Source of the DNA: Carpediemonas membranifera | Taxonomy: Eukaryota > Fornicata | Assembly (NCBI GenBank): GCA_019828565.1 | Contig: JAHDYR010000017.1 | Coordinates: forward strand, 186,001 to 250,000 | Reading direction: 5' to 3' | Length of the DNA stretch: 64,000 nt | Shown: in pieces, positions 9,432 to 19,525 of the stretch | Layout of the letters: the number at the start of each line of letters is the position of its first letter | How positions within the stretch are numbered: position 1 is the stretch's first letter | Program-made: the position numbers and the translations under genes | The notes under the pieces: model-generated | The model's input: only the letters and a program-made list of their open reading frames with translations | What the model was told of the DNA's origin: nothing | Database searches by the model: none

Positions 9432-11288
9432 ATGTCAGCCTCTAACGTCGTAATTGCTGTTCGTATACGGCCAGAGAGCAAGATCGAGCGTGAGAAAAAG
9501 CATCCCAGGATCATTAGTCGCGTAAGCGAAGACATGCTCTTTTTTGACCCCGAGCCCTCGTCATACCACGGAGCGAACAACGTCGTGGCTATGGTACAGA
9601 GCAAGCGGTGTCCTGTAAGACGTAGATACAAGAATCTCTCTTTCCAGTTCGATTCCGTGCTTGAGAATGCCACAAACGAGCATGTCTTCAAGGCCACAGC
9701 CGAGAAGATGCTCGACCCCGTATTCGACGGCATCAACGCCACTGTGTTCGCCTACGGTGCCACTGGTGCAGGGAAGACCTTCACGATGATGGGCGAACCC
9801 AACCACAACATTCAGGGCGTCATGATGCTGACAATGCGTGATGTCTTCAGAAGAAAGCAGGAAGCCACCGACAAACGCATCAAGGTCGTCGTGAGCTACA
9901 TTGAGATTTATAACGAGCAGATCCACGATCTCCTGGCTCCTCCCGTGAAGGGCAAGGCCCGCGTCCTCGACCTCCGCGAAGACCGCACCCGGGGCATGGT
10001 CATCGCCGGTCTGTCAGAGGAGGTTCTTGATTCGGCCGACGACGCGCTCAGCATCATTGCCCGCGGCACTGCCAACCGCACCCAGTTTGCAACCGCCGCC
10101 AACATGCAATCTTCCAGGTCACACGCGGTCTTCCAGGTCAGGATCGAGCAATGTGACAGCACCGCAGCGATCACAGAGCCTATGCTGGTGTCTAAGCTGT
10201 CTCTCATTGACCTGGCAGGGTCTGAAAGGGCCTGCCGCACCCAGAACAAAGGCACAAGACTTGTCGAAGGCGCCGCGATCAACAAGAGCCTGCTCGCCTT
10301 AGGCAACTGCATCAACGCGCTCTGCCACCCTCCTGCCAACGGCAGGCGCCAGTTTGTACCCTACCGCAACAGCAAGCTGACCCGGCTTCTCAAGGATTCC
10401 CTCGGTGGCTCGTGCCGGACTTGCATGATCGCCAACATCTCCCCTTCCGGCTACAACTACGAGGATACGCTTAACACGCTCAACTATGCCAACAGAGCCA
10501 AGGAGATCAAGACGACGGCGACGAGAAATATTGTAACAGTCAAGCACAGTGCCGTTGAGCATCAGCGCATCATCAAGGACCTCCAGCTCGAGGTTATGCG
10601 GCTGAAGGGTACCATTGCCGAGCTTAGAGAGGAGAACGCCAGACTTCGCGCCGCACCTCCCGTACCCCTGGAGACAAAGCGGGTCTGCATGGACGAGACC
10701 GAGGTCGAGGAGGACGCGGACGTCAGTATGTTCAGTCACACCAGCGAGCTCAAGGAGGACACCCCCGCCCGGGGTCCCATGCCGGCCATGAGGCGGCAAG
10801 TGCCTCACACTCGCCCCGTTACGGTCGGAGCAGTCCTGCCCAGTGTAGTCTCGAAGACTGAGACTCCCGCCATGGCGGTTAGAGCGAGGGTAGGCGCGGC
10901 TAGACCGTCGACCTCTGTTGCTATGGCGTCCCAACCAGGGACAGAAGCGCCTAAGTCTGCCGGTAGAGGTCACCGCGGTAACCAGACCGAGCTCGATGCC
11001 AGAAAGAAGAAGCTCGCCGAGTACCTCGAGCGGAAGAAGCAGGCCAAGAAGCAGGCCCAGAACGGTGGCCAAGGGACTCTCAGATCATCGCGCACAGCTC
11101 TCGGTGAGAACACCCGCAGAGCAGGGTCAACCCGCAGCGCCAAGAGTGTCAGATTTACCGATAATTCGAAGGAGAATGCGGTCAATGGAACCACTCGGGC
11201 TGTTAAGCTGGATTTGAAGTTGGACGAGCTGAGTAAGAATGTTGCTGGCCTGAGGCCGAGGGCCCTGCCGCGGCGCATGGGGCTTTAG
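9432..11288 (+). CDS. Kinesin-8-like motor protein
   Basis: 618 residues. The N-terminal motor domain (about 1-365) has P-loop GATGAGKT at 109-116, switch I region SSRSHAVF, switch II LIDLAGSER and the YRNSKLTRLLKDSLGG helix. A short coiled coil follows (about 370-410), then a basic, Pro/Ser/Lys-rich tail. The extended loop before the P-loop, the AYGATGAGKT sequence and the tail pattern resemble the kinesin-8 (KIF18/KIF19/Kip3) group, whose members walk to microtubule plus ends and shorten them, controlling spindle or flagellar length. Family assignment is by eye; motor identity is certain. Confidence 0.93.
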   Translation: MSASNVVIAVRIRPESKIEREKKHPRIISRVSEDMLFFDPEPSSYHGANNVVAMVQSKRCPVRRRYKNLSFQFDSVLENATNEHVFKATAEKMLDPVFDGINATVFAYGATGAGKTFTMMGEPNHNIQGVMMLTMRDVFRRKQEATDKRIKVVVSYIEIYNEQIHDLLAPPVKGKARVLDLREDRTRGMVIAGLSEEVLDSADDALSIIARGTANRTQFATAANMQSSRSHAVFQVRIEQCDSTAAITEPMLVSKLSLIDLAGSERACRTQNKGTRLVEGAAINKSLLALGNCINALCHPPANGRRQFVPYRNSKLTRLLKDSLGGSCRTCMIANISPSGYNYEDTLNTLNYANRAKEIKTTATRNIVTVKHSAVEHQRIIKDLQLEVMRLKGTIAELREENARLRAAPPVPLETKRVCMDETEVEEDADVSMFSHTSELKEDTPARGPMPAMRRQVPHTRPVTVGAVLPSVVSKTETPAMAVRARVGAARPSTSVAMASQPGTEAPKSAGRGHRGNQTELDARKKKLAEYLERKKQAKKQAQNGGQGTLRSSRTALGENTRRAGSTRSAKSVRFTDNSKENAVNGTTRAVKLDLKLDELSKNVAGLRPRALPRRMGL

Positions 11289-11842
11289 ATGCTGATGGGT
11301 TGACTGAGAAATAGCTTGGAGTGTCGATAGGTTATAATAATATTCTCAAAATTGTTTGTTTTAACGACTGGGGTGAAGTTTCTGCCAAGATTGTGGACAA
11401 TGGCCCAACCGTCGTCTCTGGCGATGGTCACGAGCGGACTCTCAGGCTGACCATGGCCTGGCACATCCGTCGTAGGACCGTCCCGAGATGTAAGGTATAA
11501 TATAACGCTGACCCGCGGTGATATTGGGCGATGTTTTTTTCGTTTACCACCGTTCAATGGGCAATTTTGCAGCTTGGCGTCCAAAAGCTGAAGAACCTCT
11601 GCAAAGAATTGAACTGGCCAGAATGCTCTCCGAAAGTCAACGGGAGCCGAGTCGTCGAAGTCAGTCGCTAACCCCCCCCCCGCTTGCACTGCCTCATTAA
11701 TGTGCCCTCATGCGATGATCATTGAAGCACCTCTACCATGCCCTGGTGCATCTTTATGATCCGAAACAGCTTTATACATACAAGTCGACCAAGTCTGGAT
11801 TAAAAACGTAAAAATAGTAACCATATAACTCAAATCCTCGCA
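11289..11842. other. intergenic, nothing recognised
   Basis: About 550 bases between two converging genes. A minus-strand open frame of about 130 codons exists but has no ATG and no recognisable motif. It contains a run of nine C (about 11672-11680). Confidence 0.4.
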
Positions 11843-12931
11843 TCATATCATATCCAAAACAGATCCGTTCACCCTAGGAGTGTCCGAGTCATCTGACTCC
11901 TCCGTAGAGCACTCGCTCTCAACCTGTTCAAACACAGGACCGAGCATTGAATGAATCATAATCTCGGGGCTAAAACTGCCGTCCTTCAGACTCGCGCCGT
12001 CCATGATATAACTTGATTGCTCCCCACCAGCCCCAAAGCCATCGACCAGGGCAGTGGAAGAGGTCACAGTGCTGACAGAGTTGTCGTCCAGCGGCTGACG
12101 CGGAGAAGAGGCACCCGAGATGGAGAGCTTGATGCCACTCTTTGACTGTTCAATCTGGCCTGGATGAGGCCCGCAGGTTCTGCGACTTTTGATTAGATAT
12201 TTGATCGTTGACTTTTCAGGAATGGCCGTGGATATGAGCATGAGGCAGATCCCTACGACGGGACCCCAGCCGGGGCCGTCGGCAATTATAGCGGCCACAG
12301 GTGTAACAATGACGCTGAGACACGTCCTCCTGAACGGCGCGGCCGCTGCAAGGAACACCACCGCTGTTGTGCTTAGGGGGGGCATACCAACATGGGTGGC
12401 GAGGGCGAGGGCGGCGATCGAACAGCCCATGGGTGTAAGAATGCGGTTGTAGGTGCAGGCGATAGCCAACCCGAGTGTGCCGGCGACGATAGAGCCAAGG
12501 ATGGACGATGTGGCCACTGGGACTAGCAGCGGGCATCCTGTGACGGCAGCGAACGCCACCATGACTCTGGCCCAAGCACTAATGGCGCGAGGGAGGATGC
12601 GGGGTATCGCATCCCTGGAGAGGTACCATATGACGGCTATGAGCGTCGTGAGAGCCGCTGTGAAGAGTACTGTGAGGCTAGCGGCGAGTAGCAGCAGGAT
12701 CAGCGAAGAGTGAGGGAAGGAAGCATAGACGACGTTGGGGACGGAGATATTGACGAGGAAACGAGTAATCTCTGTCTCACGACCGGTTTGCACAAGAAGA
12801 GCGATCCAAAAGAGGGGCGTGGATGAATCCACGAGTGGTTTGTATAAAAGAACCACGAGTGGGACGAGAAACTGTACAATCTCTAGCGAGAGGCACACTA
12901 TCAGAGCCTTCAACATGCTAGAACTGTCCAT
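11843..12931 (-). CDS. Multi-pass membrane protein, unrecognised
   Basis: 362 residues. About eight to nine hydrophobic segments fill residues 8-250, followed by a hydrophilic, Ser/Asp/Glu-rich cytosolic-looking tail (about 255-362). The small-residue-rich helices resemble a transporter or channel, but no diagnostic motif is visible. The start is the first ATG of the frame. Confidence 0.7.
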   Translation of the reverse strand: MDSSSMLKALIVCLSLEIVQFLVPLVVLLYKPLVDSSTPLFWIALLVQTGRETEITRFLVNISVPNVVYASFPHSSLILLLLAASLTVLFTAALTTLIAVIWYLSRDAIPRILPRAISAWARVMVAFAAVTGCPLLVPVATSSILGSIVAGTLGLAIACTYNRILTPMGCSIAALALATHVGMPPLSTTAVVFLAAAAPFRRTCLSVIVTPVAAIIADGPGWGPVVGICLMLISTAIPEKSTIKYLIKSRRTCGPHPGQIEQSKSGIKLSISGASSPRQPLDDNSVSTVTSSTALVDGFGAGGEQSSYIMDGASLKDGSFSPEIMIHSMLGPVFEQVESECSTEESDDSDTPRVNGSVLDMI

Positions 12932-13361
12932 GTGTGTCGAAGAAGCTCAGTGTCTTGGTTTTGATCTACTGCCCCTTTTGGCAACAACGACTGACGATGT
13001 CAAGGGCCAAATCTGGAGAGAATCGACGATATCGTCGTCGCCAGACTGGATCAGCCACTCTCACTGGCGCTTTCTGGCCCGGCGCTGAGGTCCATCTGCC
13101 CGAGACTGCCTTGAGCTCATCAAAGCTGACTCTGTCATGCAAGTCAGGAGGGTCAGCCCCAAACGCCCAGGTTGGGCCGTAGGACGGTGCTATGGCTCGC
13201 AGTCTCGCATTTTTTTCCACAATTTGTTTTCCAAAATATCAACGTCGAATACAGCCACTCGAACCAATTCCCGGTCAACTCGCCCGTTTGTTACCCGACC
13301 CATCGTACTGCTACACGACTCCAGCCCCGACCCACGCCTGTCTATTTACCGCATCATCTCA
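12932..13361. other. intergenic, nothing recognised
   Basis: About 430 bases between the start of a membrane-protein gene and the end of Arp4. A minus-strand 84-codon open frame (12966-13220) has no motif and is not called. No tRNA-like fold found by eye. Confidence 0.4.
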
Positions 13362-14629
13362 TTACAAGAACTTCGTGTTGGCAACGCCCTTGCCGTGTTC
13401 CAAGAACTCTGCCCGGTCAAGCCACAGCTGGTGGAACGTGCCCAAGGAGGAGAGGATCGACCCGCCAGTCCATGCTGCCTGGCCTCTCTCGGCAGGGTTG
13501 TACGAGTGGACCTTGGTCTTAAAGACGGGCAGTTTCATCGTATCAATCTCGCTAGTGAGCCTCCGCACAAACTGCGGGAAAGCAGTTGACCCGCCAACAG
13601 GCAGGATGTTCTGGAACAAGTCGCGTTGGATGGATTCATCGCATGAGGCGATCGAACTGACCACCATGCCCTGTACTGCGGGGTTGTTGTTCCTCCCCGC
13701 TGTAGTGTCGAGCATCGTAGGGTTGAAAAGCACCTCAGGCACCGTCAGACGCTCAGTGCCGAGTGTCACGGTGCTTCCGTCGGGCAGACTGTATGATTCT
13801 GGGGGCGTGGGGTCGGTGCTGTCGTCCATAGGCACGTCGGGGACGTCGCAGATCGACTCCTTGATATCCTCTACAAGCATAGCGCGGCGGAAGGCGTGGT
13901 ATGAGTCGGTGATGCCGGGGAGGTGGCGGTGAGTGACGCTGGAGCCGCGCTTGAAGTATTGATATGGGGATAAGAGGTCGACGTGCTTGTCATTGAGCTT
14001 ACTATCGAGAATACCGGTGATCACATCGCCCGCAATAGGGCTTGAGACGACGTGGTTGTGTAGAGCGTATCCCTCGTGGATGGGTACGGCAGCAGTGTAG
14101 CCGGCCCCGCTCTCAAGCACCAGGCCCGTGTAGCGGGCACTAGCATAGCACGCTGTCACTGCGCTGTGGGCGAAGTAGACGGCAGGGCAGTCTAGCGTCT
14201 CGAATAGATACTCAACAAGCTCGGCGCGGACGGCGGAGGGGCATACGATAGGATCGATCATGAGAATGGGATGGGAGACGCGGAGCTCGGAGAGGTCCGC
14301 ATTGCGGCGACCTGTGAGCCTGTTGAGGCCGTATGAGTAGATCTCGCACACCTTTTCGACGTTTTGGATGACGCCGTTGGTGACGGGGCGCTCAATGTCC
14401 ATGTGTTTGTGGGGGTATAGAAGCTCGGTGTCTCCAACAAAGTTGGAGGTCTCAGTTCCGGAAGACTGGGCGCCAACTACCTGAATAAGAGCGAGGAAGA
14501 GGCACATACGGAAGGGATCGTCAGAGTAGGCGTGTCATTGCCAGAGAAGCCGAATCTAACATTCCTACTGCCAGTGTCGATCACTAGCGCTGATATATCG
14601 TCACCACCGGATATCTGGCCAGCACTCAT
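13362..14629 (-). CDS. ARP4: Actin-related protein 4 (ARP4/BAF53-like), spliced
   Basis: Nuclear actin-related protein of chromatin remodelling and NuA4-type acetyltransferase complexes. Exons 14510-14629 and 13362-14480 give 412 residues. The N-terminus starts MSAGQISGGDD and continues into an actin phosphate-1 loop (VIDTGSRNVRFGFSG), then TIPSVVG across the splice junction as in Arp4. The phosphate-2 region is GLVLESGAGYTAAVPI, and PVGGSTAFPQF and WTGGSILSSL near the end are typical actin-fold signatures. The intron (14481-14509) is 29 nt, GTATGT...TTCAG, phase 0. An in-frame ATG at 14662 would add 11 residues; 14629 matches homologues better. A MYST acetyltransferase gene in this window (29965-31162) could be a partner in the same complex. 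Confidence 0.88.
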
Positions 14630-14912
14630 CGTCTTGTTGCACGTTGCGCGCAGTTTTGCCATTTGGCTGAGGCTGCACAACTAGACAAAATGGAGTGTTC
14701 TAGACAGCCGGGTACATCTCATATGAGTATTGACACAATCTCAATCCCTGACGTTCTTTGAATTACTCAAATTGATTTCCGGTGATTGAGACGACAAAAA
14801 CACAGTAGTGCATGCGTCTACCCTCATACTGCATGGCTGCAGCTTACAAGGCCTGGCTGTCACAACATACAGTGGTCAATGCCAGTCCGCAGCAAATTTA
14901 GCCACGAACGAA

Positions 14913-16013
14913 ATGCGTACAAAGGTTCTGCTCCTTTTTGCAATCTTCGCCCTTGTGCTCTGTAAGCCTAAGGTTTATGTGATCTACACTGGTGGGACAA
15001 TCGGTATGAAGAAGACCTCCAAGGGCTATGAACCAGCTGCTGGCTACCTTTCTAGTGTTGTGAAGGCTCTTCCCAACTTCCACACCGACGACATGCCCGA
15101 TTTCACCATCGTGGAGTACAACCCCCTTCTTGATTCCTCCAATATGTCTCCCGCTGACTGGCTCAAGGTCGCCAACGACGTCTACGCGCACTACAACGAG
15201 TATGACGGCTTCGTCGTCATCCACGGCACGGACACCATGGCCTACACCGCCTCTGCCCTCTCCTTCCTCCTCCAGAACACCAACAAGATGATTGTCGTCA
15301 CCGGCTCACAGATTCCTCTCGTAGAGTCCGTCAACGACGGTGTGTTCAACCTTGCTGGCGCCATCAAGCTTGCTGGCACCCTTAGCATCCCCGAGGTCTG
15401 CGTCTACTTCGACCACAAGCTATTCCGCGGCAACCGTGTCTCCAAGCTCTCTGCCTGGTCTCTCAACGGCTTTGATTCTGGCGACTTCCCGCCTCTTGCC
15501 ACGTACGGCGTCACAGTCGCCGTTGAGTCCGACCACGTCCTGCCCAAGACCAAATCTCCTCTCACTCGCCCCACGGCGCCTTCGGATGACGTCGTCATGC
15601 TCCACTTGTACCCTGGCATCACTGGCGCTACTGTCCGCGCCATGACCAAGGGGGCGAAGGGGCTGGTCATGCTCGCTTTCGGTACAGGCAACGGCCCCGA
15701 CGCGAACACTGATTTCCTCGCTGCTCTCAAAGAGGCTCACGACGCCGGCTGTGTGATTGTCGACGTGACCCAGTGCCACCAGGGCATTGTCAACATGGGC
15801 GAATATGCCACCGGCAACGCCTTCCTCGCTGTTGGTGCTGTCTCTGGCTACGACCTCACGCCCGAGGCCGCCTACACCAAGCTCTCTTGGCTTATTGGCC
15901 GTGGCATGAGTCAGAAGGACATTGAGTGGTGGATGGCTAACGACATCCGCGGTGAAATGAGCTTGCCTGCCAATGACATCCACCACGAGATCGTCTACGT
16001 CAGAGATATTTAA
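14913..16013 (+). CDS. L-asparaginase, type I/II fold, with signal peptide
   Basis: Hydrolyses L-asparagine to aspartate and ammonia. 366 residues from the ATG at 14913. The first 17 or so residues (MRTKVLLLFAIFALVLC) are a classical secretion signal. Then come the two threonine-containing asparaginase signatures, VYVIYTGGTIG and FVVIHGTDTM, and the C-terminal region ending in a GEMSLP segment typical of the family. The open frame continues upstream without an ATG, which supports this start. The enzyme is probably secreted or in the endomembrane system. Confidence 0.93.
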   Translation: MRTKVLLLFAIFALVLCKPKVYVIYTGGTIGMKKTSKGYEPAAGYLSSVVKALPNFHTDDMPDFTIVEYNPLLDSSNMSPADWLKVANDVYAHYNEYDGFVVIHGTDTMAYTASALSFLLQNTNKMIVVTGSQIPLVESVNDGVFNLAGAIKLAGTLSIPEVCVYFDHKLFRGNRVSKLSAWSLNGFDSGDFPPLATYGVTVAVESDHVLPKTKSPLTRPTAPSDDVVMLHLYPGITGATVRAMTKGAKGLVMLAFGTGNGPDANTDFLAALKEAHDAGCVIVDVTQCHQGIVNMGEYATGNAFLAVGAVSGYDLTPEAAYTKLSWLIGRGMSQKDIEWWMANDIRGEMSLPANDIHHEIVYVRDI

Positions 16014-16421
16014 GCAGCGCGTGCTGGTTCTGTTCCTTTAAATGTTGCTGTTTGGGTGTACTTGAGGGTAGTCTTGGCAGGAGTGCAGCCGAGGTCTGCA
16101 AGAATCGCTTCACGCGTGACGTTTATGCCTTCATGCTCGGGAAGACGGGAAGACGGGTAAAAACGGTGAGAGTTGCACACCGCCCATACCATGAATGCTA
16201 CCCCCTCATCTGCACAAGCCAAGGTCTGTGCAGCAAGCTGTGTCCGGTGGGGGAGCTGTTCGTCGGGCAATGTCAGGAAGCTCAACACGCCCTGCGGACT
16301 CCCCTGCTTCAGGCGGCGATGATGTGGCCCTCGTGTCATCCGCTGGTCAGTTCTGGTCGTGCTGACTTGGTCTCCTGGGAAGCGTTTGAAGGTGGAAGTG
16401 TCTCGATTCGAAGACCAAGCG
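16014..16421. other. intergenic, nothing recognised
   Basis: About 400 bases between two plus-strand genes. Overlapping open frames exist on both strands, but none has an ATG context or motif that I can support. Confidence 0.4.
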
Positions 16422-17978
16422 ATGCCTGTGCAAGATGCCCCTACGTTGAACGCAAAAGACTCTCTTATTGCGGCATATCGTCTTTCTGTGGCCAACACCG
16501 CGCATGTCGCTGGAGACGTCCCCAATCTTCTGAGGCACGCATACTCCAGGCACTTTCAAGCAAATATGCCAGTGATACACGATGTAGAGAGTAATTCTAC
16601 GGTATCAAGCGCTGATTCTCTTGAATCACTCCTCCCCTTGCTCGCCGAGATTTCCCCTCTCGAACCAACAGCGCAAGCTCTCATAGACCGCGCCCGCTCG
16701 ATCCTCACCAGCGGCCCTCCGCTGTCCATGAACGTCGAGCTCGCAGATGGCGAGGAGCTCCCGGTCGCCATGCACACCCTGCTCCAGGGCACACTATGGG
16801 CCTCCATCATCTCCAGCGGCGCCGATCCAGACCTCGTCGACAGAGGCATGGACAAATCTGCAGAGTACACACACGCAGACAAGCTCCCATGGTTCTTGTG
16901 TAAGAAATTCTTCTTCACTTGGAACGTGGCCGAGAAAGACTGCGAGACTCGCTCCTATAGGACTGTCAGACAAAGGCTGTATTGCGGTAGGCTCTTTATA
17001 CAACAGGTATGGCCAACAGCAGCGATCAAACTCGACTGCTGCAAGTTCTGTCGCGTGAGATGCCCTCCCATTGTTGGTAGGCATTGCACATCTGACGGTT
17101 TGTCACTGATTGCGGTCACACCCATGGGTCTTTGGGGATTTGGAGCTAATCATTGCCTCCAGCTGGGCATGGGCGGCCGAGTGGTCGTATCTTCTGGTCG
17201 AATTAGATTTGATGCTTGTCCTGCGATATCTGAGTACGAAGCAAATCTTCCAGCCTGGCACAAAGATCGCTTGGTCGAGTGGATATCAATCAATCGCAGT
17301 AGAACTCTCCTCATGACAAAAGTCGGCCTTGCGGTCGCATCCAATTCCGCGATTATGTACTGCGGCGCCGATCTAGATGATTCCCGAATCTTCAACCCCG
17401 TTCCACTTCCACCCAACTTTGTCCCAGATCACATCATGACCGACAACCTAACCGCCATCCTCACTGACACTGAGCGCCAACTGATCGCGGGCGGCAACAT
17501 GCACGGGCAGCTCGGTCTTGGCCATCGCGAGACCGTCTGCCGCTTCACTCAGCTTCCATTCAGAGTTGATCGAATTCTTCATTCCATGTTCTTCTCCGTC
17601 TTCCTGCGTGGTAGCGAGCTCTTGTTTGCAGGCTCAGTGACGCCATTCATCGCCCAGTGGCTGCCCCCGACCTTCATTGGCGAGCGGGCTGTGTCGCGTG
17701 CCATTACTTTGAACACGCCTGGTGACCTTACTGGAATCATCGTCGCGTACGACGGCGTTTGCTGGACTACGAGCAGTACGACAACGATCAAGGAGGCTTC
17801 ATTCAACGCTACTGTGTGCTTCAGGGCGACTGGGCGATTGAAGCATTGTCTGAGGGATGGGGAGGGCCGATGGTGGGAGATTAAGGTCGACCGCAGGCCG
17901 TTTTGTCAGACAGAAATGTTGGTTGAAGAGAATCTTGACGGTCGGGTGGATATTGAGAGATTCATTCCGATCGAATAA
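16422..17978 (+). CDS. RCC1-like repeat protein
   Basis: 518 residues from the first ATG. The second half contains RCC1/BTB-type beta-propeller repeats: LWGFGANHCLQLGMGG (about 17120-17170) and LIAGGNMHGQLGLGH (about 17480-17525) are recognisable, with more degenerate copies between. The N-terminal 200 residues are helical and unassigned. RCC1-like propellers serve as Ran exchange factors or general binding scaffolds; too few conserved repeats are visible to claim Ran activity. Confidence 0.6.
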   Translation: MPVQDAPTLNAKDSLIAAYRLSVANTAHVAGDVPNLLRHAYSRHFQANMPVIHDVESNSTVSSADSLESLLPLLAEISPLEPTAQALIDRARSILTSGPPLSMNVELADGEELPVAMHTLLQGTLWASIISSGADPDLVDRGMDKSAEYTHADKLPWFLCKKFFFTWNVAEKDCETRSYRTVRQRLYCGRLFIQQVWPTAAIKLDCCKFCRVRCPPIVGRHCTSDGLSLIAVTPMGLWGFGANHCLQLGMGGRVVVSSGRIRFDACPAISEYEANLPAWHKDRLVEWISINRSRTLLMTKVGLAVASNSAIMYCGADLDDSRIFNPVPLPPNFVPDHIMTDNLTAILTDTERQLIAGGNMHGQLGLGHRETVCRFTQLPFRVDRILHSMFFSVFLRGSELLFAGSVTPFIAQWLPPTFIGERAVSRAITLNTPGDLTGIIVAYDGVCWTTSSTTTIKEASFNATVCFRATGRLKHCLRDGEGRWWEIKVDRRPFCQTEMLVEENLDGRVDIERFIPIE

Positions 17979-18057
17979 TAATAAACTCGGAAAATTGATT
18001 GGTTATATCAATCAAAAGTCAGCTACAGTACACTAAGCACCACCTCCACCACCACCT

Positions 18058-19399
18058 CTACCTCGGCGTGGGGGGCAGGCCCGGGAGGGGTCGGGCCGGT
18101 CTCCGGCGGACTTCTGCTCTGAGCCTCAGTTTGAGCAGTTTAAGGCCAGTGATGTCGCCCTCGACGAGACAACCACCGACTCCAGCCATGACGGCCGAGT
18201 TCTCGAGGCCAGACGCCTTTGATATGTCGATGCGCTCCAGGGATTGAGTATAATGCACTGAATCAGCCAGCATCCTCGCTGAATCCTCATCGATTGCCGC
18301 CCCAGCCAACCCGATCACCTTCAGCGTCGAGGACAAGGGTAGGGTGCCAGCGAGGTACGCTAGGCCGGCCTCGGTCATCCCTGTATACGACACCTCGACG
18401 TGGGTGACCTTGGCGTTGCAGGAGAGGGCATCCGCGAGGGCAATGGCGCCGTCGTCCCCGATGTCGTTATAACTGAGGTCTAGCACGCGGAGGGTCGAGT
18501 TCTGGCCCAAGGCAGTGACAATATGAGCGCCATCGTGGCCTATCTTGTTGTGGGCGGCGCTGAGTGTGACCAGGCACGGGTCAGCCTGCAGCACGTCGCC
18601 AAGGACCCGGGCGGCTCGGTTTGTCAGGTTGTTGTGGTCGAGAAAGAGCTTACGCAGGCCTAGGGAGCACATGACACCGCAGCCGAGCTGCTCCATGCCG
18701 TCGTCTTCGAGACTACAGCCAATCAAAGAGAGCTTTTTGATCGAGTCTGAAGCACAAAGTACGTCTGCCAAGAGCTTGCAGTGGTTCGTACCCAGCTCAA
18801 TATCGTCGAGTATCAGGTCGCTAACAACAGAGCTCTGCACAATCTGCCTTGCGACCAAGTGAAGCTGCGCCAGAGTCGTGCTCGGGTCGAGGACCAACTC
18901 TCGGCTGTCCGTCGCATCCTTGGTCACCGTATGGACCCGAAGCATGTCTAGGACGCTTGCTAGAGCTGTCACGCCGAGTCTGGAGCAGTCTGCGCGGTAG
19001 TTCTCGACCCTGATGCTCGCCCCGATGTGTTCAAGGAGCTCGGCCCGGGCGTCGGCGGATTCTACGGACATGACCATCGTCCTGGTCGCAGTGACAACCT
19101 TGAAGAACGAGTTGAACGTCTCGTAGCCCTTCATGGGCATCTCGGTGTCTGTCTCCACCTTGGAGTTGCAAAGGGGGAGGTATCCTTTCAAATCGGCGAT
19201 GCTGGAGTTTGCAAAGTAGAAGATGGAGCCTGTGTAATGAATAGATCGGGAACATACCTTCAACAAGGATCATCCAGCGCTTCTTCCAGTTCTTGATGCG
19301 ACCGCCTTGCTTAATGATCCATCCTTCCCATAAAATCGTCTTCCCAGATCCATTGAGAGTCCATCTATCATGTATACTATCTTTGGACTCCTTTCCCAT
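18058..19399 (-). CDS. PH domain + leucine-rich repeat (RNI-like) protein, spliced
   Basis: 437 residues from exons 19258-19399 and 18058-19229. An N-terminal pleckstrin-homology domain (about 20-125; LWEGWIIKQGG...WKKRWMIL) implies phosphoinositide or membrane binding. It is followed by at least six ribonuclease-inhibitor-type LRRs (about 190-400; repeated LRVLDLSYNDIGDDGA-like units). The tail is rich in Arg and Pro. The intron (19230-19257) is 28 nt, GTATGT...CATTACACAG, splitting a Gly codon inside the PH domain. This is a signalling-scaffold architecture; the partner is unknown. Confidence 0.85.
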
Positions 19400-19525
19400 G
19401 CGGTAAGAACGCTTGGTCTCTGGGAGATGGTCGCCTTCTAGTTGTGGGCGGATTTATGGTTAACGTAAATGACCCCTGATACAACTCTGACATGACCCGG
19501 TGTCCTGATGGGATCATTTACCATC

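Noticed and set aside
11285-11689. 134-codon minus-strand frame downstream of kinesin
   Set aside because: There is no ATG in the frame and no recognisable domain, so I left it as intergenic.
12932-13361. Looked for tRNA, rRNA or snoRNA genes here and in the other intergenic gaps
   Set aside because: No sequence with a convincing A-box/B-box pair or cloverleaf was found by eye; a covariance-model search would be decisive.
16010-16525. 171-codon minus-strand open frame between asparaginase and the RCC1-like gene
   Set aside because: It overlaps the start of the real plus-strand gene, has no motif, and no intron arrangement improves it.
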